Shown here: one piece after another, positions 50,257-63,600 of the stretch
Numbering within the stretch: position 1 is the stretch's first letter
How the letters are laid out: each line of letters begins with the position of its first letter
Source: Tetrahymena thermophila SB210
Lineage: Eukaryota; Ciliophora; Oligohymenophorea; Hymenostomatida; Tetrahymenidae
Direction: 5' to 3'
Length of the DNA stretch: 64,000 bases
NCBI RefSeq assembly: GCF_000189635.1
Contig: NW_002476153.1
Coordinates: 1 to 64,000 of the forward strand
The notes under the pieces: generated by a model
The model's database searches: none
What the model was told of the DNA's origin: nothing
Seen by the model: the letters and a program-made list of their open reading frames with translations, nothing else
Position numbers and translations under genes: made by a program

Positions 50257-53200
50257 ATGTAAATGAATGATAATCCTTAAATTTTATTTTCTCTTGCAGA
50301 ATATTATAGTTTAGAATATTCGGGGACATGCTTTAATTCAAAGTTTTGTTCTCTCGTTGGTAAATTTTCTAACATATTAAATGAATTTAAATCTTAAAAT
50401 ATCTTTATAACGATATAGACTTTGCACCAACCTTTTGCTTTTTAGCATATGCCCGCAACAAAAGTAAAATTATGCTTATTTTGATTAACTTAAATACTTA
50501 TAACTTTAAAAATAAATATAAATATTAGATTTATATTTAGCTGATTCAACTTGGATAAGCCATAAACTAGGAGTAAACGGATAGAAATAAAAAAAGGGTA
50601 AGTGTTTTAAAATAGATATAAGCAGCGATGAGAACAAAAGAGGATCTGAGGTAATAAACTTTGTAAAGTTCTCACCAAATGAAAGGTTATTGGCAGTTTG
50701 TAATGATAACTCCATAAAAATATTTGAAGTAAAAACTTTGATATCAGATAATCAAACATATTTCTCAGAGTTCGAAACAGTGACCAACAGCAACAGTATT
50801 TTATATATGGAGTTTTCTAGCTTTTAAGATACAGCATTTAGTCCTTCAAAAAGTAAAAAAATTTAATAGAAATAATAATATTTGTCTTTGTGTCTATTTA
50901 AGTTAAACAAATGGTATTTTCAAAAAAGCCTTGCTCACTTATTTCTACTTAAAAATTTGAATTTTAATAAATCAAAAAAAAAAAAATTGAATAAACAGCT
51001 ATAAATTTAATGGATGGTAAAATTTATCTTAACTTTAAAATCTAGATACAATGTTAATTTACATAGACGATAAAGGGGCATTATGGTTATGCATAGTAAT
51101 TTTAGAAGCCCAAAAGCTAATTTAAAAAGAAGGTGTTTTAACAGCCTGCTTTAGTTGTTTAGAAAATAGTAGCTAACTGTTTTATATAGACTGTCACAAT
51201 AATTTTAACACTTTAGATATTGACATTAATGAAAATGGAGCAGTGAGTTGGTCCTACTCTTAAAAATACTCATTTCGTGGATTTCTGTAATTATTTTTAT
51301 TAAATATTGTTTCTTAATAGTAAAATAGTTAATTTTTATATACAGCAAAGATCAAGAATACATAAAATTCTTAAAATAGTTGAGTGAATCTGTTTTTCTT
51401 GTTGCAGGATTAAATTTTTAGTCAAATTACAAATGGGTTAGGATCATTAGATTTTTTAAATAGATAGGTGGTGAAAGAGTTATTGGTGAGTTTTAAATTT
51501 TATAAAACAGCAGACTCCCATAAGATGCTAATTAGCTTAAAGAATTTGCTTTTACCATCACAAGTTCTAGAGATGGAATGTTTCACTATATCACAGATAA
51601 TTATTCTTCGTCTGTAGATTTAATATATGCTATTGATTAATGTATATTGCGTTTTAATTCAAAAATGTACTTAATGATAATTATATTATTATATTTATGC
51701 AGATAAATTAGAGTTTAATTTAGCTAAAAATCCATATGATACTCAATATTAATTTACACTACCATGCTCATAATCCTTAAGAAAATAAGATGCCACAATA
51801 AAAGGTGTATGCCTCATAGAGACTAGAATCGATGAAGAACCTTATTATAATAATACTGAAATAGAACCTTCTTTTATTGTATTTACTAATATGTATTCTT
51901 TGGGTAGAGTTTTAGCAAAAAATTAATTATTGAAACAAAATACTTTATAAAAGAAGCTTTAGTTCAATGAGGGAGATGATTTATATAGCAATGCTGAAGA
52001 AGAAAGGAGAAAAGCAAATGATAGAGATAGCTTCGATATGACATAAAATTAGAGAAATTTTAGTAAAACACAAGACCATAATCGAAAAATGTTTAACATT
52101 AAAAACAGCCTAAAAGGCAAGCAAAATACCAATGATAGTAATAATAATAATAGCATGAATGCTATTGTAGAAGATCAAATCACAAATAACTATTAAGTTG
52201 GTTTATAGAATAATAACAATAATTAAGAATTTGTAATAGGCTAAAATCAGATGTAGCCTGGCTAATAAATTTCAAATTTCAGCGGGTTTTCGTCAAATCA
52301 AAATATTTAATAAAAAGGTAATTTATTTAATTAATTAAATGAGCAAATTATTAATATAAGCATTTTGAATTGTGGGGAGATTTTGTTTTCTAATGAATTT
52401 TCATTATTATTAAATTATTAAAAGATTTACTAAATATTTTTTTTTAAAAGAAAGCTAGAATATTTCAAATTAAATGAGTTAAAACATATTTGCTAATAGA
52501 TAAAATTAATAACAACCTTAAAGCTAATAATAAACTCCTTTAAACATCTTTTAAAAGATTTAATAGAATGGTTTGCCTGGAATAAAGATTAATTAAGGAT
52601 AAGAAAATTCAGAGATAGCAAATAATATGGGTAATTTGCCTTAGCCAAAGAATTTAAATAATAATTTGAATATATTTTAACAAAACGAGCTAAAGTAAAA
52701 ATATATGTAAGAGCAGTAAATGTAACAAACAAGAGTTTAATAGAATTAACCATAAAATACAGTATAAGTTAACATATTTGGCAACAAAAATTAATAATCA
52801 AATAACTAATAAGGCTAGATTAAGAGCAATTAAAATACAGATAATATTTTTTAAAATAAATCTTTGTAAAGCCAATAAAATAATGGAGGCGTTAATATTT
52901 TTGGTAATAAAACTAACAACTAAAGTTAGCAAAATATAGTAGATTAATAAAAATTAAATCAACCTCCATCATAAATATTTAATCAAAATAATTAATAGCA
53001 GAGTAGTTTATAACAATAAAATTAATAGTCTCTGCAAAATAATTCTTCTAATAACCAAGAGAAACAACAGTAAATAAATGTTACTTCCTTATTTGCACCT
53101 CCTTAAAAGTAAAGCTTACAAAGTTAATCCTAGAGTGCTATTAATTTATTTGGCAATAGTTCAAAGTAAAATCCTTAAATGCAAAAATAAACTTAAAATA

Positions 53201-56200
53201 GCAGTAAATCCTCGTTATTCTAAGATATATAGAATAACTAGTAAATCAAAAATAATTAGAAAGAATAGCAAAGTCAAAATAATAATTATCAAACCTAATA
53301 TTATGAAGAGTACACAGAAGAAAATTAATAATAGATACATTAAACTTAGATAAATATATTAAATTAAAAAACAATAAACATTGTTAGATAAAATCCTCTA
53401 ATTCCTATCAAAGAAGAGACCTAGCTTTCTTAAAGTTAAGAAGCGAATAGCACAGGATAAAAAAATAAATTAAATATATTCGAAAATTAAAATTAATAGA
53501 TATAGGGATCAAATAACAATTAAATTGCCTTACCAGATTTGAAATTATAAAAATAGATAACATTCGGCATAAATAATACAAACGAATAATAAATAGAGAA
53601 CACTAATAATCAATAGCAATAAGTTAATACCTAACAATAAACTTAAAGAAATTCAACAAACTAAGATTTAAAAAATGGTCCTAAGTAAAATTCTATACAA
53701 TAATTAGGTAATCAATTGCAACTATAACAGCAAAACCAATAAGCTTAATAATAGTAAAATCAATAGATTTAATAGTAACAGCAATAGAAATAGATAAGTT
53801 TACAATAATAATAATAATAACAACAATAAGGAAATTCAAATAATATATTTTAAAATTAGAATTAACAAATTTTATAATAAAATAATAACAACAACAACAA
53901 CAACAAAAGTAGCATTTTTTAAAATAGTAATTCAAATAATTTAGGCTAATAATCAATTTTTGAAACTTAAACGAAGATATCTCTTCTAAATAACTAAAAT
54001 CCTACTATTTCTCTATAGAATAACACAATTAAGTAGAAAAACTAACTTTAATAATAGATTTTATCTTAATATGACTAAATTACAATATAAAAGTTTAAGA
54101 TTGTAAGGTGGTTAGAAAAAAAACTTGAACATCTCAAAAATATTGATAACACCAAGATATTTCCTGTGACTGGCCCTTTGTTGCAAAGTAATTTTCTATT
54201 AAGTAATTTAATTTTTATATTAATTCAATTTTATTAAATTAGCTGTGAGTGAAATAAACAAAAACTACTGTTTTATTGACTCAGATATTAAATTATTATT
54301 TGAAAGTGGAATTCAAAAGCTAGAAATTATTTTAATTAACACAGTTCAAAATTTAAATTTGCCAATAAACTATTTTTAAAAGATATTTGAGTATCCTCAA
54401 AGCATTAGACATGTAATAAAGTAATAGTAGGGATAGTATAAGTTGGACTTAAATTAAATTAAATATTTTAGAAACAATTACAATTTTAAAACAGATATAT
54501 TTGATAAAAAAATTTATTTAATGAGCTGCTTTCTAAATAGGCTAGAGCAAATTCTGGAAACAAGTAGTAAAGGTTTGAAAACAGGAGATTATAATTAGTA
54601 AGAAGCACAGAAATTAGATTCCTTGCAAATAAAAATGTATTTAAAGCTTCCATACTAATGTAAATTACATAATTATTTATTTTAGTTTTCTTAAATTTAA
54701 TTAAACAAAAATAGACCGAGAGAAGCTTTTTGTTGAGTTTTTGAAAAATAAAATTATTAATAAAATTGAAGAGATAAAAGTTATTGATCAAGATATCAAG
54801 AGAATAAGTTTTGATGAAATCAATCAAATTAAGCCTAATGAATTACTAAAATAGATTGATTTTTTATGTCTTAGTGCTATTAAGAAAGGCTATAATTTTG
54901 ATGATGAAGAAACTTTATTTTAAACAACTGTAAAGAAAAAAAACCAATAGCATTTTTCTCTTTTTGAAAATCAAAGCTCTATTTACAAAGATTTTTTAAG
55001 CTCTATAAAAAGTAATGCAAAAAGTGTTTAAAAAAGGGAAAATGCATTTGATCATGGAATTTCGTCTATAAAATAAGAAAAATGTTCAGAATTGAAGTAG
55101 GAATACGAAGGAGAAACCGAAATAAAAAAAGAGGACAACACTCCATAAAAAAATATTTAAGGAGATAAAAAACCGAACTTAGATTTTAGAAATCTTAAAT
55201 TTGATGAAGTATCAGAAGATGAAGAAATAGATTATTTACAAAAAACCAAACAAATTAAAGCTTTTACTAAAGAAAATGATTTGCCAACGTTAGGAAGAGT
55301 AAATAAAGTATTAGATTTTGGAATAGAATTATAGATTTCAGAATTTGAAAAGAATGAATCAAAGAAAGAAGAAAACTAAGATAAAAAAAGGTTAATCGAG
55401 AAAAAAGAATTACTTAGCATTTCTAAATTTGGAGTGGATAGAATTTAAAATAAATAAAGCATGTAGATGTTTAACTTTCTCAAGAAGAACTCAAAGAAAA
55501 CTGTAATTTAACTAAAATACAAAACATAAAATTTTTATGAAGACTTCCAAGAGAACGAATAGGATAATTAAGAGGAAGTAAACAGCTAGGATTCTGGTTA
55601 TTTACAGCAATAAAGTGAGTAAGAAAGAGATATAAATGAATTCTATTACTTTAAATAAAGCTAAAGATCTGATTTTTCATCTATCCTTGTAAGCTTGGAT
55701 GATGATCCTTAAATTAAGATGAATAGGTATCTTAATTACAAATTAAATAGATATAAAGAAGCTGAACAAAGATATTAAGAAAAATATGGTTAGCTTTCTT
55801 AGTAATAGTTGATTAAAAACTAATCAATGATAGCTTTATAATCAAAAAGCAATTCTTAGTCTATATTTTAAAACAATAACTAATTACAATAAAATATTTA
55901 AGGTTAAAATATTCTAAACAAATCAAATAGTTAGCCTTAACTTTACATTTAAAATTAATAACAGCAACCAGTAAATATCTTTTAGAAGAACTAAAATAAC
56001 CAAATAAATCAAAATCAGAAACCTAACTAATAAATTTAATTGTAAAATTAGTAGCAGTAAAATAAGCAAATATCAACTTAATTAATAACTAATAATATGA
56101 ATTAAGCAAATTAAAATTAATCAGGACAACCCTCTATTAATATATTTGCCAAATAAAATACACCCAACAATAACACTCAAGAAAATACAAATAGTAACAC

Positions 56201-58028
56201 TTAACAAATAAATATCTTCAAAAGTAATAATTAATCTCTATAAAGTAACAGTATTGCTAACATGAACAATTAAAATACAAATAGCAATAGTCTAAATACT
56301 TAAAATTAATCAAATATTTTCTAAAAAGCAGATAATTCAAGCAATAATTAAAATACATTTTAATAAAATTAACAGATGAACTAGTAGAATAACCAAGTGA
56401 TTTAACAATAATAGGTAAATCAACCTTTAAGTATGAATAACAAATAAGTTAACATATTTGCTAAGAACAACTAAAATGTTCTTCAATAAGGTTAAAGTGG
56501 AAATCAATAAAATTAAAGCTAATAATAAAGCAATCAAAATATTAACATATTCTAAAAAAATAATGAAAGTGGAAATAACAATAGCAATAATAATATTTTC
56601 CAAAACAAATAAAATAACTCTAATGCAAATAATATATTTTAAGGCTAATAAAATAATCAAACAAACAATATTTTTATTCAAAATAAGAATAATTAATAAA
56701 CCACAAATAGTGCTTAACAATAAAATAACAACCAATAAGGATAAGTTGTTAACATTTTTGGATAAAATAGAAATAACGGATAACAAATAAACACTTAAAA
56801 TCAAGCAGATAATAATAATAATAATATTTTTAACAAGTCTTAACAATAAAATTAACAAATAAATTAATAAGGTGGTGGTATTTTCTAAAATAACTAGAAC
56901 TTAAATAGTAGCATCTTCTAAAATAGATAGAGCAATGTATCTATTTAAAATAATCAAAACAATAATATTTTTTAGAATACTTCTAACAATAATTAGGGAA
57001 ACAACTAAAATAACAATAATTTATAGAATAATTAAAATTCTAACATGATGCAAAATAACTAGAATAATAATAATAATAATAATATTTTTTAGAATAATCA
57101 AAGTAATTTGTAAAGTAATTAAAACAACAGTAACAACAATTTGTTTCAGAATAATCAAAACAATAATAATAATAACTTTTAGAATAACCAAAATAACAAC
57201 AACATATTTTAAAATAAAAACAATATCCTTTAGAATAATTAAAATAACAATATTTTTTAGAATAATTAGAATAACAACAATTCTTTGAATAACCAAAATA
57301 ATAATTAAAATTTGGTATAAAAAAATAATATTTTTGCTCCTAAAATTATTAATAACAACAATGAAACTTAAAATAATAATATGGGGGAATAAAACACTAG
57401 AATGGGTAACAATAATTAAGATCCAAACTAGGCTTAGCAAATTATTTAGGAAATTTATTAAAACTAACCATCTAATAAGCCTCTAACTAACGATGAATAT
57501 TATAAATTATATAAATAAAAATATGTTCAAAACTCATATAACAACAATAACTAATAACAATAGACTGATAATATGTCTGAATTCGAAAAATAGATAAATT
57601 AGTTCAAAAATTAGTAAAATACTGGTGGATAATCTTCTTCATTTTTGCAGTAAACTCCTTTGTAATAGTCAGTCAATGCAAGACCTTAATTAAATGCATA
57701 GACTAGGGCTTAACTACTGAGGTAAAAAATGGATTAAACTAAAAATTGTAATATGAATTGACTTTTTAGTTATTTTATCAATTTTGTTTGTTTTAAATAT
57801 GAAATATTCCATAAGGATAAAATAAATCAATCTACAAAATGTTTTGCTATTTTATATAAATTATATACTTGTTTTGTCTCAAAATATAAATAATAATTTA
57901 ATATCAGTTTGTCTGCTTCCAAATAAATTTATAAATCAAAGCCAAAATGTTTACTTATATTTCTTATTACAGGATATATTCAAAGACTAGTTGCTCAAAA
58001 CTCGAATAATTTATTTTACTTTACTTGA
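50257..58028 (+). CDS. Nup214-like nucleoporin with Asn-Ile-Phe-x repeats (~2271 aa)
   Basis: Ten exons join in phase: 50257-50359, 50419-50463, 50541-50852, 51046-51286, 51346-51641, 51703-52317, 52451-54187, 54243-54659, 54715-57721, and a last short exon near 57986-58028. The first ~530 residues look like a beta-propeller (VINFVKFSPNERLLAVCNDNSIKIFE, MLIYIDDKGALWLC, AFTITSSRDGMFHYI). Then comes a Gln/Asn-rich region with about 15 repeats such as VNIFGNK, DNIFQNK and TSLFAPP. A middle segment (~1115-1400) has long helices likely to be coiled coil (VRWLEKKLEHLKNI, FLNRLEQILETSS, FVEFLKNKIINKIEEI). A second block has ~20 more NIFQ/NIFA/NIFN/NIFG repeats. Propeller, coiled coil and Phe repeats are the layout of Nup214/Nup159, the cytoplasmic-side nucleoporin in mRNA export. 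Glycine after Phe is mostly replaced by Gln, Ala or Asn. Start ATG 50257 or 50263, both in frame. The last acceptor is uncertain. Confidence 0.78.
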
Positions 58029-58413
58029 AAAACCATTTAAATATCACTTTATTTTAATAATATCTTCTGAATTATATTATAATAAGATAATTTAAAAAAA
58101 ATAAATTGAAATTAGGAAATGGTTTATTGTTAGATGATTCTACTTAGCAAATTTTATTTATATTTTAAGATCTTTTAAAATCAAATTTATTCTTTAAAAG
58201 AAAATACTTTAGAGGAATATCTACCAGGAATAATAAATAGCAAATAAGGTTCAAAATGAAATGTGAAATTCTATCAAGGATATTGTTGCTTTTGATTAAT
58301 ATTTCCTGCTAAAAGTTAATTATTGATCTAAATTTATATAAGAACGAATTAAAAAAGTAAATAATTGATAATATTTATTATAATTCTGAAAAGTTGCACA
58401 AGAATATATAGAA
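58029..58413. other. Spacer between nucleoporin and WDR18 genes
   Basis: 385 nt, short for this window. If the nucleoporin's last intron ended at the upstream acceptor (57972), its frame would stay open through this spacer and end at ~58470, inside the WDR18 gene in another frame. The downstream acceptor (57985), which gives a stop at 58026-58028, avoids that overlap and is preferred. Confidence 0.5.
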
Positions 58414-59965
58414 ATGGAAGAAGTTATTAAACCATCAAGCGAAGTCATATTAGTTTCAGTCGAAGATATGAATTAGATTACTTTGATTGATCCTAAAACT
58501 AGGGGAATTTTAGAATAGTACTCTGATGAATCATCTTAAATAGCTAAAAATACTTTATGTGTTGCACCTAAAATGGGTCACATTATTGGATTCTAAAATT
58601 AAAAAACTATTTTAAATATGTGGAACATTAACTCTAAAAAGGTTTTCCTTCGTGTAAGTTGCACAGAAAAAATTACTGCAACTGCAATAAGCAACTCAGA
58701 GTTTTATTTTGCTGCAGCCAGCATTACTGGTTTTGTTTATATTTGGGAAACATTTTCAGGAGATCTTATTAAAAAATACAAAGCCCATTAGAAGAAAATT
58801 ACATGTTTACAATTTTCAAATGATGATGGTTTGATTATTTCTGCAGGAGAAGATGGAATATGCTAGATATATTTGTTATCTTCACTATTAGCATCATCAT
58901 CAAAAATGAAGCTTGACTTAAACAGTAAATATATAATTTTAAATAAAAATCAAAAATATTTCTTTATAACTTGTCACTTAAATATTAATTTTAAAACTCT
59001 TTTAAATAATATAGATAATAAAGTAGAGTTAAAGGCTAGATATACTTTAATTGGTCACAGTGAAAAAATTAATTGCATGAGATAAAGCAGAGGTGTTTTA
59101 GGAAAACTATACACAGCAGGATCAGATAAAACAGTTATAGGTACAATTTAATTTTATGAATGAGCAAAATGATTAAATATTATTTTAATGGTAATTAATA
59201 GTCTGGGATTTAAGCAAAGGAAACAAGCTTGGATAATTTAGTGTAGAAAGTGAAATAAATTGTATCGAGATAGATAGTTAAGAAGAGTACGTCATTATTG
59301 GCTGCAAGAATAATAACCTTTATAAAATTAAAGTTAATGATAATTTTGCTTATAAGATCGATCTTGATGAAGTCACTGAAACCCCTAATATAGAGAGATA
59401 AAGAATGAATAAGCACATTGTATTTAAAGGACATAACAGTGAAGTAACAAACGTTAAGCTCTACGAAGAAGCCAAATAAATCATATCATCAAGTAAAGAT
59501 GGTCTCTTAGTTTTTTGGGATTTCGATGGCCAAATCATAAAAACCATGAATATGTTTAATAAAAGCATTAATAATATGTGCATATTTAGAAGACCTAAAG
59601 AGTTTGATTAAAAGAACCCACTTAGTCATGCTAAAAAAATGATTTCATTTAAAGCTTTCCACAGATACGAAGAAGGTGAATCTGTCAACATCAGCGAAAA
59701 TGCTAAGGAACATAGATTTATAATGCCTTCGATATAAAAAGCAATTAAAAAATCAAAAAAAGAAAAACTCACTGCATCTTCTTTCTTGTAAACCACTAAA
59801 TTCTTACTTGGAGGAGCAGCATCAGCTTCTATTATAAAATCATCAGCCACATCTTCCGTCAGCTACACTCCTGAATAAATTTAAGAAATTATTCTTGAAA
59901 ATCAAAAGTTAAAAGCTCTTAACCATTAACTTTTTAATAAACATATAACAAACAGCTCAAGTTGA
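58414..59965 (+). CDS. WDR18: WDR18/Ipi3-like WD40 protein, ribosome biogenesis
   Basis: Exons 58414-59140 and 59202-59965 give 496 aa ending in TGA. WD40 blades are clear: TILNMWNINSKKV, ASITGFVYIWETFSGDLIKKYKAH, LIISAGEDGICQIY, LYTAGSDKTVIVWDLSKGNKL (across the splice), HIVFKGHNSEVTNVKL and IISSSKDGLLVFWDFDGQII. The order of blades, the long insertion between blades 3 and 4, VFKGH before the last full blade, and a C-terminal helix (EIILENQKLKALNHQLF) agree with WDR18/Ipi3. In other eukaryotes that protein works with Las1L/PELP1 (Rix1 complex) and the AAA protein Midasin in nucleolar 60S maturation and ITS2 processing. The C-terminal part before the helix is basic and Ser-rich (KKSKKEKLTASS). 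Another WD40 protein is possible, but the C-terminal helix supports Ipi3. It lies 385 nt after the nucleoporin on the same strand. Confidence 0.75.
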
Positions 59966-60643
59966 TTTTAAAATTAATATTTATTTACATATTATCTTTG
60001 AATTTTATTTCAAATTTATCAATTCAAAAAATTATAAGTAATTATTGAAAATCGATTAATTCTACTATCTCTAATTTACAAAATTATTTATTAAATTTTG
60101 TTTTTTTTATTATAGAAACCAACTAGACTTTTTTAAATCTTTAGTCTAATTAACTAACTTTTCTTCATTTTATAATTTATTAATTAATAATCCATTTTAA
60201 TTAAAAAGAGTTATTATTGCTATTAATGGCTTAGAAAAGCTGTAATTTTAATGGTGTTTTTAAGCAAATTTTTTATTTACTTTTTAAATGTTTATTTTTT
60301 TTTTGTTGCAGTTTTTTATTATAATTTAACTTTAGAATAAAAATATTTTTTAGAAGTAATCCTATTCATTAAATGATAATAAATAAATATTTTTAAAATT
60401 TGTTGAAGGAGTAGCGAATTAAACTAAAAAAATGCATTTATCTTCTTAATTAACGTAATTATTTAAATAATATGTAATCCTTACTTTTGATAAAACACAT
60501 CAAGTTTATATTTTTATAGCAAGGTGATTTGAAATTTAATAAAAATCATTGAAAATAATTTATATAATATATAATTAGATTTTGAAGAAAGTAGGAGAAG
60601 AATAGAGTTTTATTAATTATTAGCGAATATTAAATAAGTCAAT
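59966..60643. other. Intergenic, WDR18 to Sec24
   Basis: About 680 nt of A+T-rich DNA that must hold the WDR18 3' end and the Sec24 promoter. No distinct element is seen. Confidence 0.5.
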
Positions 60644-63600
60644 ATGAGTGTTCATTAAAAAATAATTAAAAGAGGAGAAGAAAAAAATCATCTTTCAAAC
60701 TCATAGCTTTAAAATACAAGTGCAACTGACAATTATCTAAGAGATGAAAACGATGATTATGATGGTTTTAATTAGGAAAACGATTACGACTAATATTAAT
60801 AGCAAGTAAACAATTCTTATGATGAGTAAAAGCTTGGGGATATTATGAACGATTCTAATGAATATGAATTAAATGGTTAATCTCATAGTAACTAAATGTA
60901 AAGCAATATTTAGGATTTATAGAATGGAGGCCATAACAGCTATTAAAAAAATAATTATAATTAAGCACAAAGTTAATACAACTATGATCATTTATAATAG
61001 CAAAATGTTTATAATAGGCAATAAGAATAATCTTATCAATAAGCAAGCAGTAACTAGCAAAATTAAATTTAGCAAAGCAAATAGTATTACAATAATGTAA
61101 TAAAACCTCAATATTAGCAAGCCAATCAAATAAGAAATTAAAATGAGTACGATCTGTCTGACTCTTAAGAGGATATCGATGACAACAATCAATTCAGCAA
61201 TAATGTTTAAAATGTTCATTATTCTGAAATAGAAAGAGAAATTTATGGAATCTCAAAAGAATAGGAAGAGAAAGAACAATAATATAATTTATAAAAAAGG
61301 AGAGAGCAAGAAGAAGCTAAGCTAAAACATTAAAAACTATTAGATTAATCTAAAAATAAAAATAAATAAAGAGATTCTAGAGATTATAATAGTTCTCCAG
61401 AGTGTATTTAGAGCAGTAGCAATTATTTTCCTATAAATAATAAAATTTAGAACGAGTGCCGCATACCTTTAGCAATATCACTAGCTCCTTTTCATGAGCC
61501 TGAAGTAATTTTAAGTTATTTAAATTTTTAATACTGGAAAATAAATAGTATTATTATTTGTTGTTTTATCTGGGTTGTTATTTAGCATTTTTAAATAAAT
61601 AAATAAACAAACAGTGCTTAGATACAGTCAATTTTAAGCTTAAGAAAAATTAATTATACTTAACTCCATACATGAATGAAGAAGATGTACCTAGATGTTA
61701 AGCATGCTAGACAATAATTAATCCTTTCTGTGAAATTTTAGAAAGTTTATGCAAATGGAAATGCAATATGTGTTTTAATATGCAGCCAGTACCAAAAGTA
61801 TACAAAGATTAAATTTTTAATATCAGAGCTGTCAGGCCAGAACTCTAACATGGTTCTTACGATATATTGCTTCCTAGCAAGTAAAATTAAATTTTGTTTA
61901 TAATTTTTGAACAATGTTGAATTAAAAATGATGTTTTAAATGAAAAAGTTATCAAAGATTGAAATCTTAGCTTACATTTTAATCGTAAACTAAATTTATT
62001 ATTTTAATTTTAACAGGTATAGAGTGAAGAGAGATCTAGAAGTAGTGTATTGGTTTATGATAGATGTTAGTCAGTAATCTGTTAGCAATGGGTTTTTAAG
62101 GAGTACTTGTGAAGGAATAAGAAGCGCTCTAATGTCGAAAACAATGCAATCAAATAAATCACATATTAAGGTTTTTATAAAATATAATTTTAGTTAATTC
62201 CTAATTATTTTAAATATATAATTTAAAAAGATAGGAATTATAGGATATGATAATGAACTACACTTGTTCAACATAAGCAGTAGATTGAAAAATCCATAAA
62301 TATTTGTGTATAAAGATTTAGAGGAATAAATGGATATCTTAAACAAAGATACTTTGTTTCATTTAAATGAATAAACTACAGAAAATTAAGAAGAAAAGGG
62401 TGAGAAAGGTTTCTTTACTAAACTTATAGAAAATATAAAACCCAAGTAAGATCCAATTGTTAAATAAGCAATAGAGCCTAAACATTAAAAATTAGATTAC
62501 GAATATCCTTTTCCAGATGACATAGTTAACAGCTTTTCAGATTGTGAAAAGCATCTTTTTACTTTATTAGATTAAATTGAAATAATGTACGAATAGAAAT
62601 ATAAAAATTTTGATAGTGAATCTAGTAGTTAAAAGCAAGCAGCAAAATAAAATTAGAATATATTTTTTAAAGCACTTGAATTTAGTTTAGATCATATTAA
62701 ATTTACAGGTGGAAAGTTATTTATTTTTCATTCTAGTCTGAATGTTCAAGCTCCAGTTAATAAAAATTATACAATATTTTCAATATAAAATAAGTTCGAA
62801 GACACTTTTATTACTCCTTGCATATTTTATTAGAAATCTATGTTATCTAGGGATATAGTATCCTTTGTTTATAAAATAACTAAAGAAACAAATGGAGAAA
62901 TTTATGATATTTCCCCAGCTGACATCTAAAATAAAAAGTATCAAAGTGACCTAGCAGAATCAATTACTATTAAGTAAAGTTTCGAATCAGTTTTAAGACT
63001 TAGATGCTCAAATGGGTGGTCAATTTCTAATTGTATGGGTAATACTAGCTTGAGGACAGATACATATAATTTGCTAAATATGAACTGCGATGTGTAATTT
63101 TATTTTTAAAATTAAAATAATCAAATCTTATTTTTATTTATAGGAAAACTCATATTATTTTAGAAGTTTAAAATGAAATACAATAAAATAAAATAAATTA
63201 TTTCTGCTTTTAGGTAAATTAGCTCATTATTATATCAATTATTTATTTGGAATAATTTTCAATTAAATCTAAAAATATAATTTAAATTTTATTATCTTAG
63301 ACTTAATTATTCACTTTTTGAAAAAAATTAAATACAATATTCAGTTTATTTTATCATAAATTTAAATAGAGTTGTCTTCTTTTTACAAACACTAAACAGC
63401 AGAGGATTATGAGAGTTCATAATTTTATATTGCCTTTGACGAATAATCATTTGAACATATTTTAAAGTATAAACCCAAAGATATTAATGACTTATTACTC
63501 TAAACTATACTTGGAATAAGTAAAAAAGACTTTATTAAATTATAAAGTTATATGAGATATATTCAATATAAACAGATAATTCACAAGATAGGAGATAGCA

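Noticed and set aside
56427..57440. Long antisense frames opposite the nucleoporin repeats (up to ~143 aa, Ile/Leu/Val-rich)
   Set aside because: They are the reverse complement of Asn/Gln-rich repeat codons, which turns into hydrophobic low-complexity sequence. The sense frame is continuous with the rest of the nucleoporin.
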